In this document: positions 22,181-30,482 of the stretch, piece by piece
Layout of the letters: every line of letters begins with the position of its first letter
How positions within the stretch are numbered: position 1 is the stretch's first letter
Origin: Parvibaculum sp040216885
GTDB lineage: Bacteria; Pseudomonadota; Alphaproteobacteria; Parvibaculales; Parvibaculaceae
DNA length: 64,000 bases
Assembly: GCA_040216885.1 (NCBI GenBank)
Contig: JAVJOG010000017.1
Span: forward strand, 193,309 to 257,308
Direction: 5' to 3'
Position numbers and translations under genes: made by a program
Notes under the pieces: generated by a model
What the model saw: only the letters and a program-made list of their open reading frames with translations
Told to the model about the DNA's origin: nothing
Database searches by the model: none

Positions 22181-23746
22181 ATGAGCCTCGCCCGAAACTT
22201 CGCCACCGTCGGCGGCGCGACGCTGGTCAGCCGCGTGCTGGGCTTCGTGCGCGACATCTTCCTTGCGGCGGCGCTCGGCACCGGCCCGGTCGCCGACGCG
22301 TTCGTGGTCGCGTTCCGCTTTCCGAACCTTTTTCGCCGTGTGTTCGCCGAGGGTGCGTTCAATTCGGCCTTCATTCCACTGTTCTCGCGACGGCTCGAGG
22401 GCGAAGGCGACGATGCGGCGCGACGCTTCGCCCAGGAGGCAATGGCCGGGCTCCTTTTCATCCTCGCGATCCTTACGGTCATCGCGATCGTCACCATGCC
22501 GGTCCTGATGTACGGCCTGGCGCCCGGTTTCGCCGAGGACCGCGACAAGTTCGATCTGGCGGTCGACCTGACGCGGATCACCTTTCCCTACCTGGTGCTC
22601 GTTTCGCTGATGGCGCTGGTCTCGGGCGTTCTGAACGGGCTTGGCCGGTTCGCGGCCGCCGCCTTCGCGCCGGTGCTGCTGAACGTGGTGCTCGTCGCCG
22701 TGCTGGCATGGATCGTCGCCTCCGGGCTCGCCGGCACGCGCGCGGCCGGTCTGTGGCTGTCGGTCGGCGTCGTCGTCGGCGGGGTGGCGCAGCTTGCCAT
22801 GGTGGTAATCGCGCTGCGGCGCGCGGGTTTTCCGCTGACGCTCGTGCGGCCGCGCTGGAACGCGCGGATGAAGCGGCTGGTCACGCTCGGCATTCCGGGC
22901 GTCATCGCCGGCGGCATCATCCAGATCAACATCGTCGTCGGCACGATCATCGCCTCCATGCAGGCCGGCGCGGTGACCATGCTCTACCTCGCCGACCGGC
23001 TCTATCAGTTGCCGCTCGGCGTGGTCGGCATCGCCATCGGCGTGGTGCTGCTGCCCGAACTGTCGCGACGCCTGAAGGCCGGCGACATGGAGCGCGCAAA
23101 AGCGGTCGAGGCCAAGGCGCTGCAATTTTCGATGATGCTGACGCTGCCCGCCGCCGTGGCGCTCGCCGTCATCCCGCTCGAACTGGTTTCGGTGCTGTTC
23201 GAACGGCTGGCCTTCGATGCCGAGAGCGCGCGCGGCACGGCGGCGGCGCTGCGGGCCTTCGCCTTCGGCCTGCCCGCCTTCGTGCTGGTCAAGGTGTTCT
23301 CGCCGGGCTTCTTCGCGCGCGAGGACACGGTGACGCCGATGAAGGTGGGCGCCGCCGCGGTCGCGGTGAACGTCGCGGCCAGCCTCGCCCTGTTCCCGTT
23401 CTTCGGCCATGTCGGCATCGCCATCGCCACCAGCCTTGCCGGCTGGGTCAATGCGCTGCTGCTCTACTGGCTCCTGAACCGGCGCGGCCTGTGGACGATC
23501 GACGCGGCGATGGCCCGGCTGCTGGCGCTGATGGGGCTCAGCGCGGCGCTGATGGGCCTTTGCGTGTGGGGCGCCGCGCAAGGGCTCTCGGGCCAGCTCG
23601 AAAGCGGTATCGCGCTGCCGGTCCGCGCCGCCGCGCTGCTCGTCGTCGTGGGCGCCGGCGTCGTCAGCTTCTTCGGTTTCGCGCACGTGACCGGTGCGGC
23701 GCGGCTCGGCATGTTGCGCACGATGCTGGTCAGGGGCCGCGCCTGA
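22181..23746 (+). CDS. murJ: Lipid II flippase MurJ
   Basis: A 521-residue polytopic membrane protein of the MurJ/MviN family, which flips lipid II for peptidoglycan assembly. The N terminus GGATLVSRVLGFVRDIFLA and the loop DAFVVAFRFPNLFRR are diagnostic, and 13-14 hydrophobic helices can be traced. It starts three bases after glnD, completing the mutS-glnD-murJ-trpS string. Confidence 0.95.
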   Translation: MSLARNFATVGGATLVSRVLGFVRDIFLAAALGTGPVADAFVVAFRFPNLFRRVFAEGAFNSAFIPLFSRRLEGEGDDAARRFAQEAMAGLLFILAILTVIAIVTMPVLMYGLAPGFAEDRDKFDLAVDLTRITFPYLVLVSLMALVSGVLNGLGRFAAAAFAPVLLNVVLVAVLAWIVASGLAGTRAAGLWLSVGVVVGGVAQLAMVVIALRRAGFPLTLVRPRWNARMKRLVTLGIPGVIAGGIIQINIVVGTIIASMQAGAVTMLYLADRLYQLPLGVVGIAIGVVLLPELSRRLKAGDMERAKAVEAKALQFSMMLTLPAAVALAVIPLELVSVLFERLAFDAESARGTAAALRAFAFGLPAFVLVKVFSPGFFAREDTVTPMKVGAAAVAVNVAASLALFPFFGHVGIAIATSLAGWVNALLLYWLLNRRGLWTIDAAMARLLALMGLSAALMGLCVWGAAQGLSGQLESGIALPVRAAALLVVVGAGVVSFFGFAHVTGAARLGMLRTMLVRGRA

Positions 23747-23823
23747 CCCGCACCACTTGCGTGCCCGCCCGGCCCATTGCATAAGGCCGACGCCTTCAGC
23801 GGCCATTCCCACCGGACCATCCG

Positions 23824-24891
23824 ATGACCGACACCTTTTCCGAACGCGTCTTCTCAGGCGTCCAGCCGACGGGCAATCTGACGCTCGGCAACTACCTTGG
23901 CGCGATCAAGAACTTCGTCGCCATGCAGGAGCGATACGACTGCGTCTACTGCGTGGTCGACATGCACGCGATCACCCTTCCGCAGGACCCGAAGGCGCTG
24001 GTCGATGCGACCCGCTCGGTGACCGCCGCGTTCCTGGCCTCGGGCATCGATCCGACGCGCCATATCGTGTTCAACCAGTCGCGCGTACACCAGCATGCCG
24101 AACTGGCCTGGGTGTTCAACTGCGTCGCCCGCATGGGCTGGCTGAACCGTATGACCCAGTTCAAGGAAAAGGCCGGCAAGGACCGCGAGAACGCCTCGGC
24201 GGGCCTGTTCGTCTATCCCGCGCTGATGGCCGCCGACATCCTCGTCTACCGCGCAACCCACGTGCCGGTGGGCGAGGACCAGAAGCAGCATCTGGAACTG
24301 ACCCGCGACATCGCGCAGAAGTTCAACAACGACTTTTCCGACCGCATCGCCGAACTTGGTCTCGGCGTTCCGATGGAGGTCGGGCGCGAGCGCGTGCACG
24401 GATACTTCCCGCTCACCGAGCCGGTGATCGAGGGGCCGGCGACGCGCATCATGAGCCTGCGCGACGGCACCAAGAAGATGTCGAAATCCGATCCCTCGGA
24501 CATGTCGCGCATCAACCTGACCGACACGGCCGACGACATCGCCAGGAAGATCCGCAAGGCCAAGACCGATCCCGAGCCGCTGCCGTCGGAGATGGACGGG
24601 CTCGAGGGCCGGCCCGAGGCGGCCAACCTCGTCGGCATCTTCGCCGCCCTTTCGGGCCGGACACGGCAGGATGTGCTGTCCGAGTTCGGCGGCCGGGCGT
24701 TCTCGGAGTTCAAACCGGCCCTGTCCGATCTCGCCGTCGAGGCGCTCGACCCGGTGGCCGGCGAGATGCGCCGTCTGCTGGCCGATCCGGCCTATATCGA
24801 CGGCGTTCTCGCCGAGGGCGCCGACAAGGCGACGGCCATCGCCGGTCCGGTGATGGACGACGTCAAGCGGATCGTCGGCCTGAGCGCCTGA
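23824..24891 (+). CDS. trpS: Tryptophanyl-tRNA synthetase
   Basis: A 355-residue class I synthetase. It has the HIGH-like motif (SGVQPTGNLTLGNYLG), the VPVGEDQKQHLELTRD stretch and the KMSKSDPSD motif near 218-226. Length is normal. A terminator-like stem with seven Ts follows at 24903-24921. Confidence 0.97.
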   Translation: MTDTFSERVFSGVQPTGNLTLGNYLGAIKNFVAMQERYDCVYCVVDMHAITLPQDPKALVDATRSVTAAFLASGIDPTRHIVFNQSRVHQHAELAWVFNCVARMGWLNRMTQFKEKAGKDRENASAGLFVYPALMAADILVYRATHVPVGEDQKQHLELTRDIAQKFNNDFSDRIAELGLGVPMEVGRERVHGYFPLTEPVIEGPATRIMSLRDGTKKMSKSDPSDMSRINLTDTADDIARKIRKAKTDPEPLPSEMDGLEGRPEAANLVGIFAALSGRTRQDVLSEFGGRAFSEFKPALSDLAVEALDPVAGEMRRLLADPAYIDGVLAEGADKATAIAGPVMDDVKRIVGLSA

Positions 24892-24902
24892 CGCCGTTCC
24901 GG

Positions 24903-24921
24903 GCCGGGACCGGCTTTTTTT
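24903..24921 (+). terminator. Weak rho-independent terminator after trpS
   Basis: A short GCCG/CGGC stem around GGAC, extended by G-T pairs, is followed by seven Ts and lies 11 bases after the trpS stop. The short stem keeps confidence moderate. Confidence 0.6.
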
Positions 24922-25007
24922 GCTCCAGACGTCGAAATCGTCGCGATCCCGCCGTCATGGTCACGAGGGCGCCGCATGGCCCTCGCCAACCATGAAAGGA
25001 CAGATCG

Positions 25008-25616
25008 ATGACACTGAAGACCCTTGTCGCCGGCGCGGCGACCGCGCTGGCGCTGATCGTGCCGGGCAATGCGGCCGAGACCGCCCTCGTCGCCGCCGAC
25101 CAGGCCCGGCCGATCCTCGAACGGCTCTCGGGTACCTACGAGAGCGTCGGGCCCGAACGGTGGTATGGCGCGTTCGGTCACCGCAGCTTCCGGTTCGATG
25201 ACGGACGCTGGTCGCTCGACTTCACGTTTGGCTTCGATCCCGCGCTCGATCAGAAGGTCTTCACCTTCTCGACCGAGGGACCCTATGCGCTCGTCGCCCC
25301 GTCGGACGCCGTCCCGCAGGCGCACCACACGGTGTTCTTCGAGGACGTCAAGCGCGTGACGCTGCACATCGACGATCCCGAACTCGTCGCACAGATGGGC
25401 ATGGCCGATTGCGGCCTTGAGGTCGGCGTCAGCGTGGACATCTCGGAGACCGGTTGCGCCAACTGGAAGCCGGTGGCGGAATGCGGCTAGGACCATGACC
25501 TGTTCGCCCTCGATACCGAAGGCCGGCTCTATTTCGGCGTGCGTCCGGCCGACAATGACATGTGCACGCCCGACAAGGTGCCCGGCGCGTTGCTTGCGCC
25601 GGTTGCCAAGCGCTGA
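25008..25616 (+). pseudogene. Secreted hypothetical protein interrupted by an in-frame amber codon
   Basis: The ATG at 25008 opens a frame with a signal peptide (LVAGAATALALIVPGNAA) and a mature part with no family I recognise. Translation meets TAG at 25488-25490 after 160 codons. The same frame then continues without a stop for 41 more codons (DHDLFALDTEGRLYFGVRP...) to a TGA at 25614-25616. The downstream part reads as normal coding sequence with high-GC third positions, so the natural protein was probably about 202 residues. A nonsense mutation, a sequencing error or readthrough are the options. It lies just upstream of a YCII/ECF pair. Confidence 0.65.
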
Positions 25617-25670
25617 CCCCCATCGGAGAATCAGGACCTGTCCGCGCGGCGGGCAGACCAGGAGCGAACC

Positions 25671-26015
25671 ATGCAATACATGATCATGAACTATGTGCGG
25701 CCCGATGAGTTCGTCGGTGAAGGCACGCCGGACAACCAGCCGAAAGAGGCCTGGAAGGCCTACACGCAGGCGATGATCGACGCCGGCGTGATGGTGGAGG
25801 GCAATGCGTTGCATCCGGCGCACACGGCCACCACCGTGCGGCTGCGCGACGGCCAGCGCGAGATCGCCGACGGACCCTACGCCGACACCAAGGAGCATCT
25901 GGGCGGCTACTACATCATCGAGGTTCCCGATCTCGACACCGCGCTCGACTGGGCGGCAAGGAACCCCGCTGCCGGCAGTGGCGCGGTCGAGGTGCGGCCC
26001 GTGGTGATGCGTTGA
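25671..26015 (+). CDS. YCII/DGPF-domain protein
   Basis: A 114-residue protein of the YCII-related family. The conserved stretch IADGPYADTKEHLGGYYIIEV carries the DGPF-type motif (here DGPY). In actinobacteria and proteobacteria such proteins are encoded next to ECF42-type sigma factors, exactly as here; the next gene starts inside its stop. The biochemical function of the family is unknown; a dimeric alpha/beta fold related to YciI is expected. Confidence 0.88.
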   Translation: MQYMIMNYVRPDEFVGEGTPDNQPKEAWKAYTQAMIDAGVMVEGNALHPAHTATTVRLRDGQREIADGPYADTKEHLGGYYIIEVPDLDTALDWAARNPAAGSGAVEVRPVVMR

Positions 26016-27259
26016 CGCAACAGGGTCAAACGGCGCGCCGGGCGGCCGAACGGGCCGCCCGGCTGTCCTATGGCCGGCTGATCGCCTTTCTCGCCGCACG
26101 AACCGGCGATGTCGCCGGCGCCGAGGACGCGCTGGGCGACGCCCTTGTGGCCGCCCTGAAGGCGTGGCCGGCCAGCGGCGTGCCGGACAGACCCGAAGCG
26201 TGGCTCCTGACGGTGGCGCGACGCCGCATCCTTGACCGCCAGCGCAGCCAGACCACCGCCGAGGCCCATCGGGCCCATCTCGTCCTTCTGGACGAGGAAC
26301 GACAGGCAATGCGCGCGCAGACCGGGTTTCCCGACGAGCGGCTGAAACTGATGTTCGTGTGCGCGCACCCGGCAATCGACGAAAAGGCCCGCACACCGCT
26401 GATGCTGCAGCTTGTCCTGGGCCTTGACGTTGCGCGAATGGCATCGGCGTTCGTGATGGCGCCGGCCACGCTCGGGCAACGGCTCGTGCGCGCCAAGGCC
26501 AAGATCAAGGACGCCGGAATCGGCTTCGCCGTGCCGGAACCGGCCGTTTTCCGGGAGCGGATGGGCAGCGTTCTCGATGCGGTCTACGCAGCCTACACGG
26601 TCGGCTGGGACGGCGCCCATGGCGAGGACGCCAAGGCGGCCGCGCTCGCCGCGGAGGCGGTCTGGCTGGGCCGCCTGATCGTGCATCTTGTCCCCGACGA
26701 CCCCGAAGCGTCGGGCCTTCTGGCGCTGATGCTGCTGTGCGAATCGCGGCGTGCGGCACGGCGCGATCCGGAAACGGGCGCCTTTATCGCCATTGCCGAA
26801 CAGGACGTGGCGATGTGGGATGACGGTATGGCCGATGAAGCCGAGAGCCTGCTTCGCCGCGCCGGAGAAGCGGAGCGCCCGGGCCGCTATCAGCTTGAGG
26901 CCGCCATTCAGGCCGTTCATGCGGATCGCCGGCGGTCCGGGTCGATCCGGTGGGACGAGATCGTGCTTCTCTACCGTGGACTGGTCGCGCTTTCGCCGAC
27001 CGCCGGCGCGCTGTGCGGGCTGGCGGCGGCGCTGGCCGAAAAGGGCGACGTCGAAGGCGCACATGCGCTTCTGTCGGACGCGGCCATCCCGAATCGCGAG
27101 CGATATCAACCCTATTGGGCGACACGCGCCCATATCGAGGCGCTCGGTGGCGATCGGCAGGCGGCGATCGAGTCATACCGCCGGGCCGCATCCCTGAGCA
27201 CGGATCCGGCCGTGCGCACCCATCTGGACGTCCGGCGCATAGCGCTTGCGGACGGCTGA
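26012..27259 (+). CDS. ECF sigma factor, ECF42-like, with long C-terminal extension
   Basis: A 415-residue sigma factor, about twice the usual ECF length. Sigma region 2 is at the N terminus (AGAEDALGDALVAAL, AWLLTVARRRILDRQR). Region 4 follows at about 125-170 (LGLDVARMASAFVMAPATLGQRLVRAKAKI). A helical tail of about 240 residues, typical of the ECF42 type, ends the protein. No separate anti-sigma gene is visible, and the tail is thought to do regulation in this group. A TTG start overlapping the YCII stop (TTGA) is the only start that fits. Confidence 0.88.
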   Translation: MTQQGQTARRAAERAARLSYGRLIAFLAARTGDVAGAEDALGDALVAALKAWPASGVPDRPEAWLLTVARRRILDRQRSQTTAEAHRAHLVLLDEERQAMRAQTGFPDERLKLMFVCAHPAIDEKARTPLMLQLVLGLDVARMASAFVMAPATLGQRLVRAKAKIKDAGIGFAVPEPAVFRERMGSVLDAVYAAYTVGWDGAHGEDAKAAALAAEAVWLGRLIVHLVPDDPEASGLLALMLLCESRRAARRDPETGAFIAIAEQDVAMWDDGMADEAESLLRRAGEAERPGRYQLEAAIQAVHADRRRSGSIRWDEIVLLYRGLVALSPTAGALCGLAAALAEKGDVEGAHALLSDAAIPNRERYQPYWATRAHIEALGGDRQAAIESYRRAASLSTDPAVRTHLDVRRIALADG

Positions 27260-27334
27260 CCGCAACTGGTGGCAAGCGGTGGCGGACGCGATGGCAATCT
27301 TGCGGGCGCCAGCGCCCCGTGCCAAACATTGACC

Positions 27335-27826
27335 ATGGTCACAAGACGCCTTTCCGGCGAAGCCGGACATCGCCGCAAGTTCCTGGCGATCATCGACGAG
27401 ACGCCGGAATGCGAGCGCGCGGTTCTTTATGCCGCGCGGCGGGCGGCCAACACCCATGGCGGGCTGATCCTTTTGTTCGTGATCGCGCCGGGCGACTTCC
27501 AGCACTGGCTTGGCGTCGAGCAGGTCATGCGCGAGGAGGCGCTCGAGCGCGCCGAGCAGGTGATCTCGAAATATGCGACGCTCGCCCGCGAGAAATGCAG
27601 CGTGGAAGCCGAGACGGTCATCCGCGAGGGCAACGGAGCCGAGCAGATCCACGCGCTGATCGAGGAGGACCAGGACATCGCCATCCTCGTTCTCGCCGCC
27701 AGCGCCGCCAAGGAAGGCCCCGGACCGCTGGTTTCGTCGATCGCCGGGCGCGAAGCGGCGTTTCCGATCCCCGTGACCGTGGTTCCCGCCAACCTGACCG
27801 ACGAGGATATCGAGAGCCTCTCATGA
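27335..27826 (+). CDS. Universal stress protein family
   Basis: A 163-residue single UspA domain. The fold starts KFLAIIDETPECERAVLYAARRA, with later IREGNGAEQIHALIEE and VTVVPANL. The usual ATP-binding G-X2-G-X9-G stretch is not clear, so nucleotide binding is doubtful. ATG 27335 was chosen over an upstream GTG that adds non-conserved residues. It lies before nfuA, a frequent neighbour in Rhizobiales. Confidence 0.87.
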   Translation: MVTRRLSGEAGHRRKFLAIIDETPECERAVLYAARRAANTHGGLILLFVIAPGDFQHWLGVEQVMREEALERAEQVISKYATLAREKCSVEAETVIREGNGAEQIHALIEEDQDIAILVLAASAAKEGPGPLVSSIAGREAAFPIPVTVVPANLTDEDIESLS

Positions 27827-27908
27827 CCCGGCACGCCGGGGCCGGCGACAGACGCGCGACGATTTGTGTTCGCCCCCACGCTTGATGGGGCGGTGTTTTG
27901 ATCCTATT

Positions 27909-27923
27909 TTGGAATCATTCCAA
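27909..27923. promoter_or_regulatory. Irr-box-like palindrome before nfuA
   Basis: TTGGAAT-C-ATTCCAA is a perfect 15-base palindrome ending 13 bases before the nfuA start. Written as TTTGGAA-N3-TTCCAAT it follows the layout of the rhizobial iron control element bound by Irr (TTTAGAA-N3-TTCTAAA), with the fourth and fourteenth positions changed symmetrically. Regulation of an Fe-S gene by Irr is plausible but inferred. Confidence 0.6.
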
Positions 27924-27936
27924 TCCGAGGCAAGCC

Positions 27937-28506
27937 ATGTTCATCCAGACCGAAACGACGCCCAATCCCGCGACGCTGAAATTCCTGCCCGGCCAGGTGG
28001 TCATGGATATGGGCACCGCCGACTTCCGCGAGCCGCAGGAAGCGGCCGCAAAATCGCCGCTCGCCGCGCGCCTGTTCGAGGTCGACGGCGTGAAAGGCGT
28101 GTTCTTCGGCTATGACTTCGTCACCGTGACGAAAGACGACGCGCTGGAATGGCCGCACATGAAGCCGGCGGTTCTGGCCGCGATCATGGAGCATTTCATG
28201 GCCGGCGCGCCGGTGATGGCCGAGCAGCACGATGGCGCGGCCCCGGCTGCCGACGAGGAGTTCTTCGACGCGGGCGACGAGAGCATCGTGGCGACGATCA
28301 AGGAACTGATCGAGACCCGCGTGCGGCCCGCCGTCGCGCAGGATGGCGGCGACATCACCTTCCAGGGCTACCGTGACGGCGTTGTCTTCCTGCACATGAA
28401 GGGCGCCTGCGCCGGCTGCCCGTCCTCGACGGCGACGCTCAAGCACGGCATCCAGAACCTGTTGCGCCACTTCATTCCCGAGGTCGAGCAGGTCGAGGCC
28501 GTCTGA
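27937..28506 (+). CDS. nfuA: NfuA-type Fe-S cluster carrier
   Basis: A 189-residue iron-sulfur scaffold/carrier. The N-terminal Nfu_N domain starts MFIQTETTPNPATLKFLPG. The C-terminal NifU-like domain carries the cluster-binding CAGC (GACAGCPSSTATL). ATG 27937 matches the family start; 13 further upstream codons cover the palindrome and are excluded. A strong terminator follows. Confidence 0.95.
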   Translation: MFIQTETTPNPATLKFLPGQVVMDMGTADFREPQEAAAKSPLAARLFEVDGVKGVFFGYDFVTVTKDDALEWPHMKPAVLAAIMEHFMAGAPVMAEQHDGAAPAADEEFFDAGDESIVATIKELIETRVRPAVAQDGGDITFQGYRDGVVFLHMKGACAGCPSSTATLKHGIQNLLRHFIPEVEQVEAV

Positions 28507-28542
28507 CCGGCGCGCGATCTCGCAACCATCCACCGAAACGAT

Positions 28543-28571
28543 AAAAGCCGGGCCAAGCGCCCGGCTTTTTT
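28543..28571 (+). terminator. Rho-independent terminator after nfuA
   Basis: GCCGGGC (28547-28553) pairs with GCCCGGC (28559-28565), preceded by As and followed by six Ts. It lies between convergent nfuA and the L,D-transpeptidase gene and may serve both. Confidence 0.92.
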
Positions 28572-28598
28572 CGTTGATCCAGCGAATTCGTTGGCCGG

Positions 28599-29225
28599 TC
28601 AGCCCTGCAGGACGACGACCTTGGCGCCCGGCTCCACGCGGTTGTAGAGATCGACCACATCCTGGTTCATCAGGCGGATGCAGCCGGACGAGACGGCCTT
28701 GCCGATCGACTGCCATTGCGGCGTGCCGTGCAGGCGGTAGCCGGTGTCGCGGCCGCCGCGCATCAGATAGAGCGCGCGGGCGCCGAGCGGATTGTGCAGG
28801 CCCGGCTCCATGCCGCCGCGATACTTGGCCAGTTCCGGCTGGCGGCGGATCATCGGCTCGGGCGGCGTCCAGGTCGGCCATTTGCGCTTCCAGCCGACGC
28901 GCGCGGTGCCCGACCAGCGGAACCCGTCACGGCCGACGCCGATGCCATAGCGCAGCGCCTTGCCGTCTTCCTGGACCAGATAGAGGTGCCGGTTCGGCGT
29001 ATCGACGATGATCGTGCCCGGCCTGTGCGGCGTGTCGTAGTCGACGACCTGGCGGCGGAACTCGGCCGGCACCTTGGAAACCGGGATCTTCGGCAGGGTG
29101 TATTCCCCGTCCGACATGCCGGCATAGGCGCTGGCGAAGTAGCTCGAATTCGTGGTCGCCGAGCAGCCGGCAAGCCCGGTGGCGGCGATCGCGGCGATGC
29201 CGCCAAGGAATGCGCGTCGTTGCAT
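28599..29225 (-). CDS. L,D-transpeptidase (YkuD) lipoprotein
   Basis: A 208-residue secreted cysteine transpeptidase that forms 3-3 peptidoglycan cross-links or attaches proteins to the wall. A lipoprotein signal ends TGLAGC with Cys21 as the lipid anchor; two arginines after the first Met (MQRRAFLGG) also resemble a Tat-type start. The YkuD catalytic motif is complete: LHGTPQWQSIGKAVSSGCIR, with the nucleophile Cys in SSGC. ATG 29225 was chosen because the longer frame lacks family similarity. Confidence 0.93.
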   Translation of the reverse strand: MQRRAFLGGIAAIAATGLAGCSATTNSSYFASAYAGMSDGEYTLPKIPVSKVPAEFRRQVVDYDTPHRPGTIIVDTPNRHLYLVQEDGKALRYGIGVGRDGFRWSGTARVGWKRKWPTWTPPEPMIRRQPELAKYRGGMEPGLHNPLGARALYLMRGGRDTGYRLHGTPQWQSIGKAVSSGCIRLMNQDVVDLYNRVEPGAKVVVLQG

Positions 29226-29399
29226 GATACCCCTCAACCGAAAAAATCCATGCCCATTGGCCCCAAACATGGTTAAGACCACGTTACATGAAGGACCCCG
29301 ATACCCGCAAGGATTAGGGGGCCGGTTCTTGTGTGGCTGTGCGCTTTGGCACACACTGTCACAAAGGAACCACAGTTTCCCCTGCGTCCGGGAGTTGCC

Positions 29400-29870
29400 A
29401 TGCCGCTCGTTTCAGCCGCAACGGCGCATCCGCTCGTCGACGGCCGCCAGTCCGACCGCGCGCTCGCCGTGCGCCGGGGCGTTCAGATCATGCTCACGGA
29501 GATGGGCTTTTCGCACGTGCCCGAGATGACGCTCGCCAACGGCCGCCGGGCCGATCTGGTGGCGCTGGGCGGCGACGGGACGATCATGATCGTCGAGATC
29601 AAGTCCTCGCCCGAGGACATGCTCGCCGATCGCAAATGGCCCGACTATCGCGGGTTCTGCGACCGGCTGTGTTTCGCCACGCTGCCCGACGTGCCGCAGG
29701 CGCTCTTTCCGGCCGATTGCGGCTTCATCCGCGCTGACGCGCACGGCGCGGCGTGTCTGGTCGAACCGCCCGAACACAGGCTCGCGCCGGCGCGCCGCAA
29801 GGCGATGACGCTCAGATTCGCGCGCTGTGCCGCCGAGCGGCTGCTCGCCGCCGAATGGGCGTCGGCCTGA
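29400..29870 (+). CDS. mmcB: MmcB family DNA repair protein
   Basis: A 156-residue alphaproteobacterial protein of the MmcB type, a putative endonuclease regulated by DNA damage in Caulobacter. The nuclease-like core is RRADLVALGGDGTIMIVEIKSS, with D, E and K in PD-(D/E)XK order. GGGAG lies at a proper distance before ATG 29400. It is convergent with actR, 16 bases away. Confidence 0.88.
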   Translation: MPLVSAATAHPLVDGRQSDRALAVRRGVQIMLTEMGFSHVPEMTLANGRRADLVALGGDGTIMIVEIKSSPEDMLADRKWPDYRGFCDRLCFATLPDVPQALFPADCGFIRADAHGAACLVEPPEHRLAPARRKAMTLRFARCAAERLLAAEWASA

Positions 29871-29886
29871 CCAGTGCCGAAGCGCG

Positions 29887-30459
29887 TCAGCGCGGAGCGC
29901 GCTTGGCGAGGATGCGCTGCAGCGTGCGCCGGTGCATGTTCAGCCGGCGCGCCGTCTCGGACACGTTGCGGTCGCACATCTCGTAGACGCGCTGAATGTG
30001 TTCCCAGCGCACGCGATCGGCCGACATCGGGTTTTCCGGCGGCGGCGGCGTCTGGTCGGGCGACACGGTCAGCGCGTTATAGACGTCGTCGGCATCGGCC
30101 GGCTTGGCCAGATAGTCGATCGCGCCGAGCTTCACCGCGTTCACGGCGGTGGCGATGTTGCCGTAGCCGGTCAGAACGATCGCGCGGGCGTCGGGGCGAC
30201 GCGCATGCAGCGCCTTGATGACCTCGAGCCCGTTGCCGTCGTCGAGCCGCATGTCGACCACCGCGTAGGCCGGCGGTTCGGCATCGACCTTGGCGAGCCC
30301 GTCGGCGACCGATTCGGCCATTTCGACGGTAAACCCGCGGGTTTCCATGGCCCGGCCGAGACGCCGCAGGAACGGCACGTCGTCATCGACCAGAAGAAGC
30401 GTTGCGTCCGGCCCGGGCTCGACGGCCACCGGATCGGCGAGGGTTTCCTGAAGTGCCAT
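29887..30459 (-). CDS. actR: Redox response regulator ActR (RegA/PrrA)
   Basis: A 190-residue response regulator. The receiver domain has the acidic triplet VDDD and the phosphoacceptor Asp69 (VVDMRLDDG). A proline-rich linker (PPPP) is followed by a Fis-type helix-turn-helix (NVSETARRLNMHRRTLQRIL) that is strongly conserved in RegA/ActR/PrrA. It controls respiration, nitrogen and carbon fixation, and acid tolerance genes. ATG 30459 follows AAAGGTG at good spacing; a GTG two codons upstream is possible. It lies 23 bases after actS. Confidence 0.95.
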   Translation of the reverse strand: MALQETLADPVAVEPGPDATLLLVDDDVPFLRRLGRAMETRGFTVEMAESVADGLAKVDAEPPAYAVVDMRLDDGNGLEVIKALHARRPDARAIVLTGYGNIATAVNAVKLGAIDYLAKPADADDVYNALTVSPDQTPPPPENPMSADRVRWEHIQRVYEMCDRNVSETARRLNMHRRTLQRILAKRAPR

Positions 30460-30482
30460 TGTCACACCTTTCTTTGCCAGTT

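Noticed and set aside
19334..23812. Open frame of 1492 codons antisense to glnD and murJ
   Set aside because: It shadows two certain genes; its His/Arg/Gln/Asp-rich composition is typical of antisense frames in high-GC DNA.
24964..24985. CGAGGGC/GCCCTCG stem before the secreted-protein gene as a riboswitch
   Set aside because: A single 7-bp stem with no conserved aptamer pattern is not enough.
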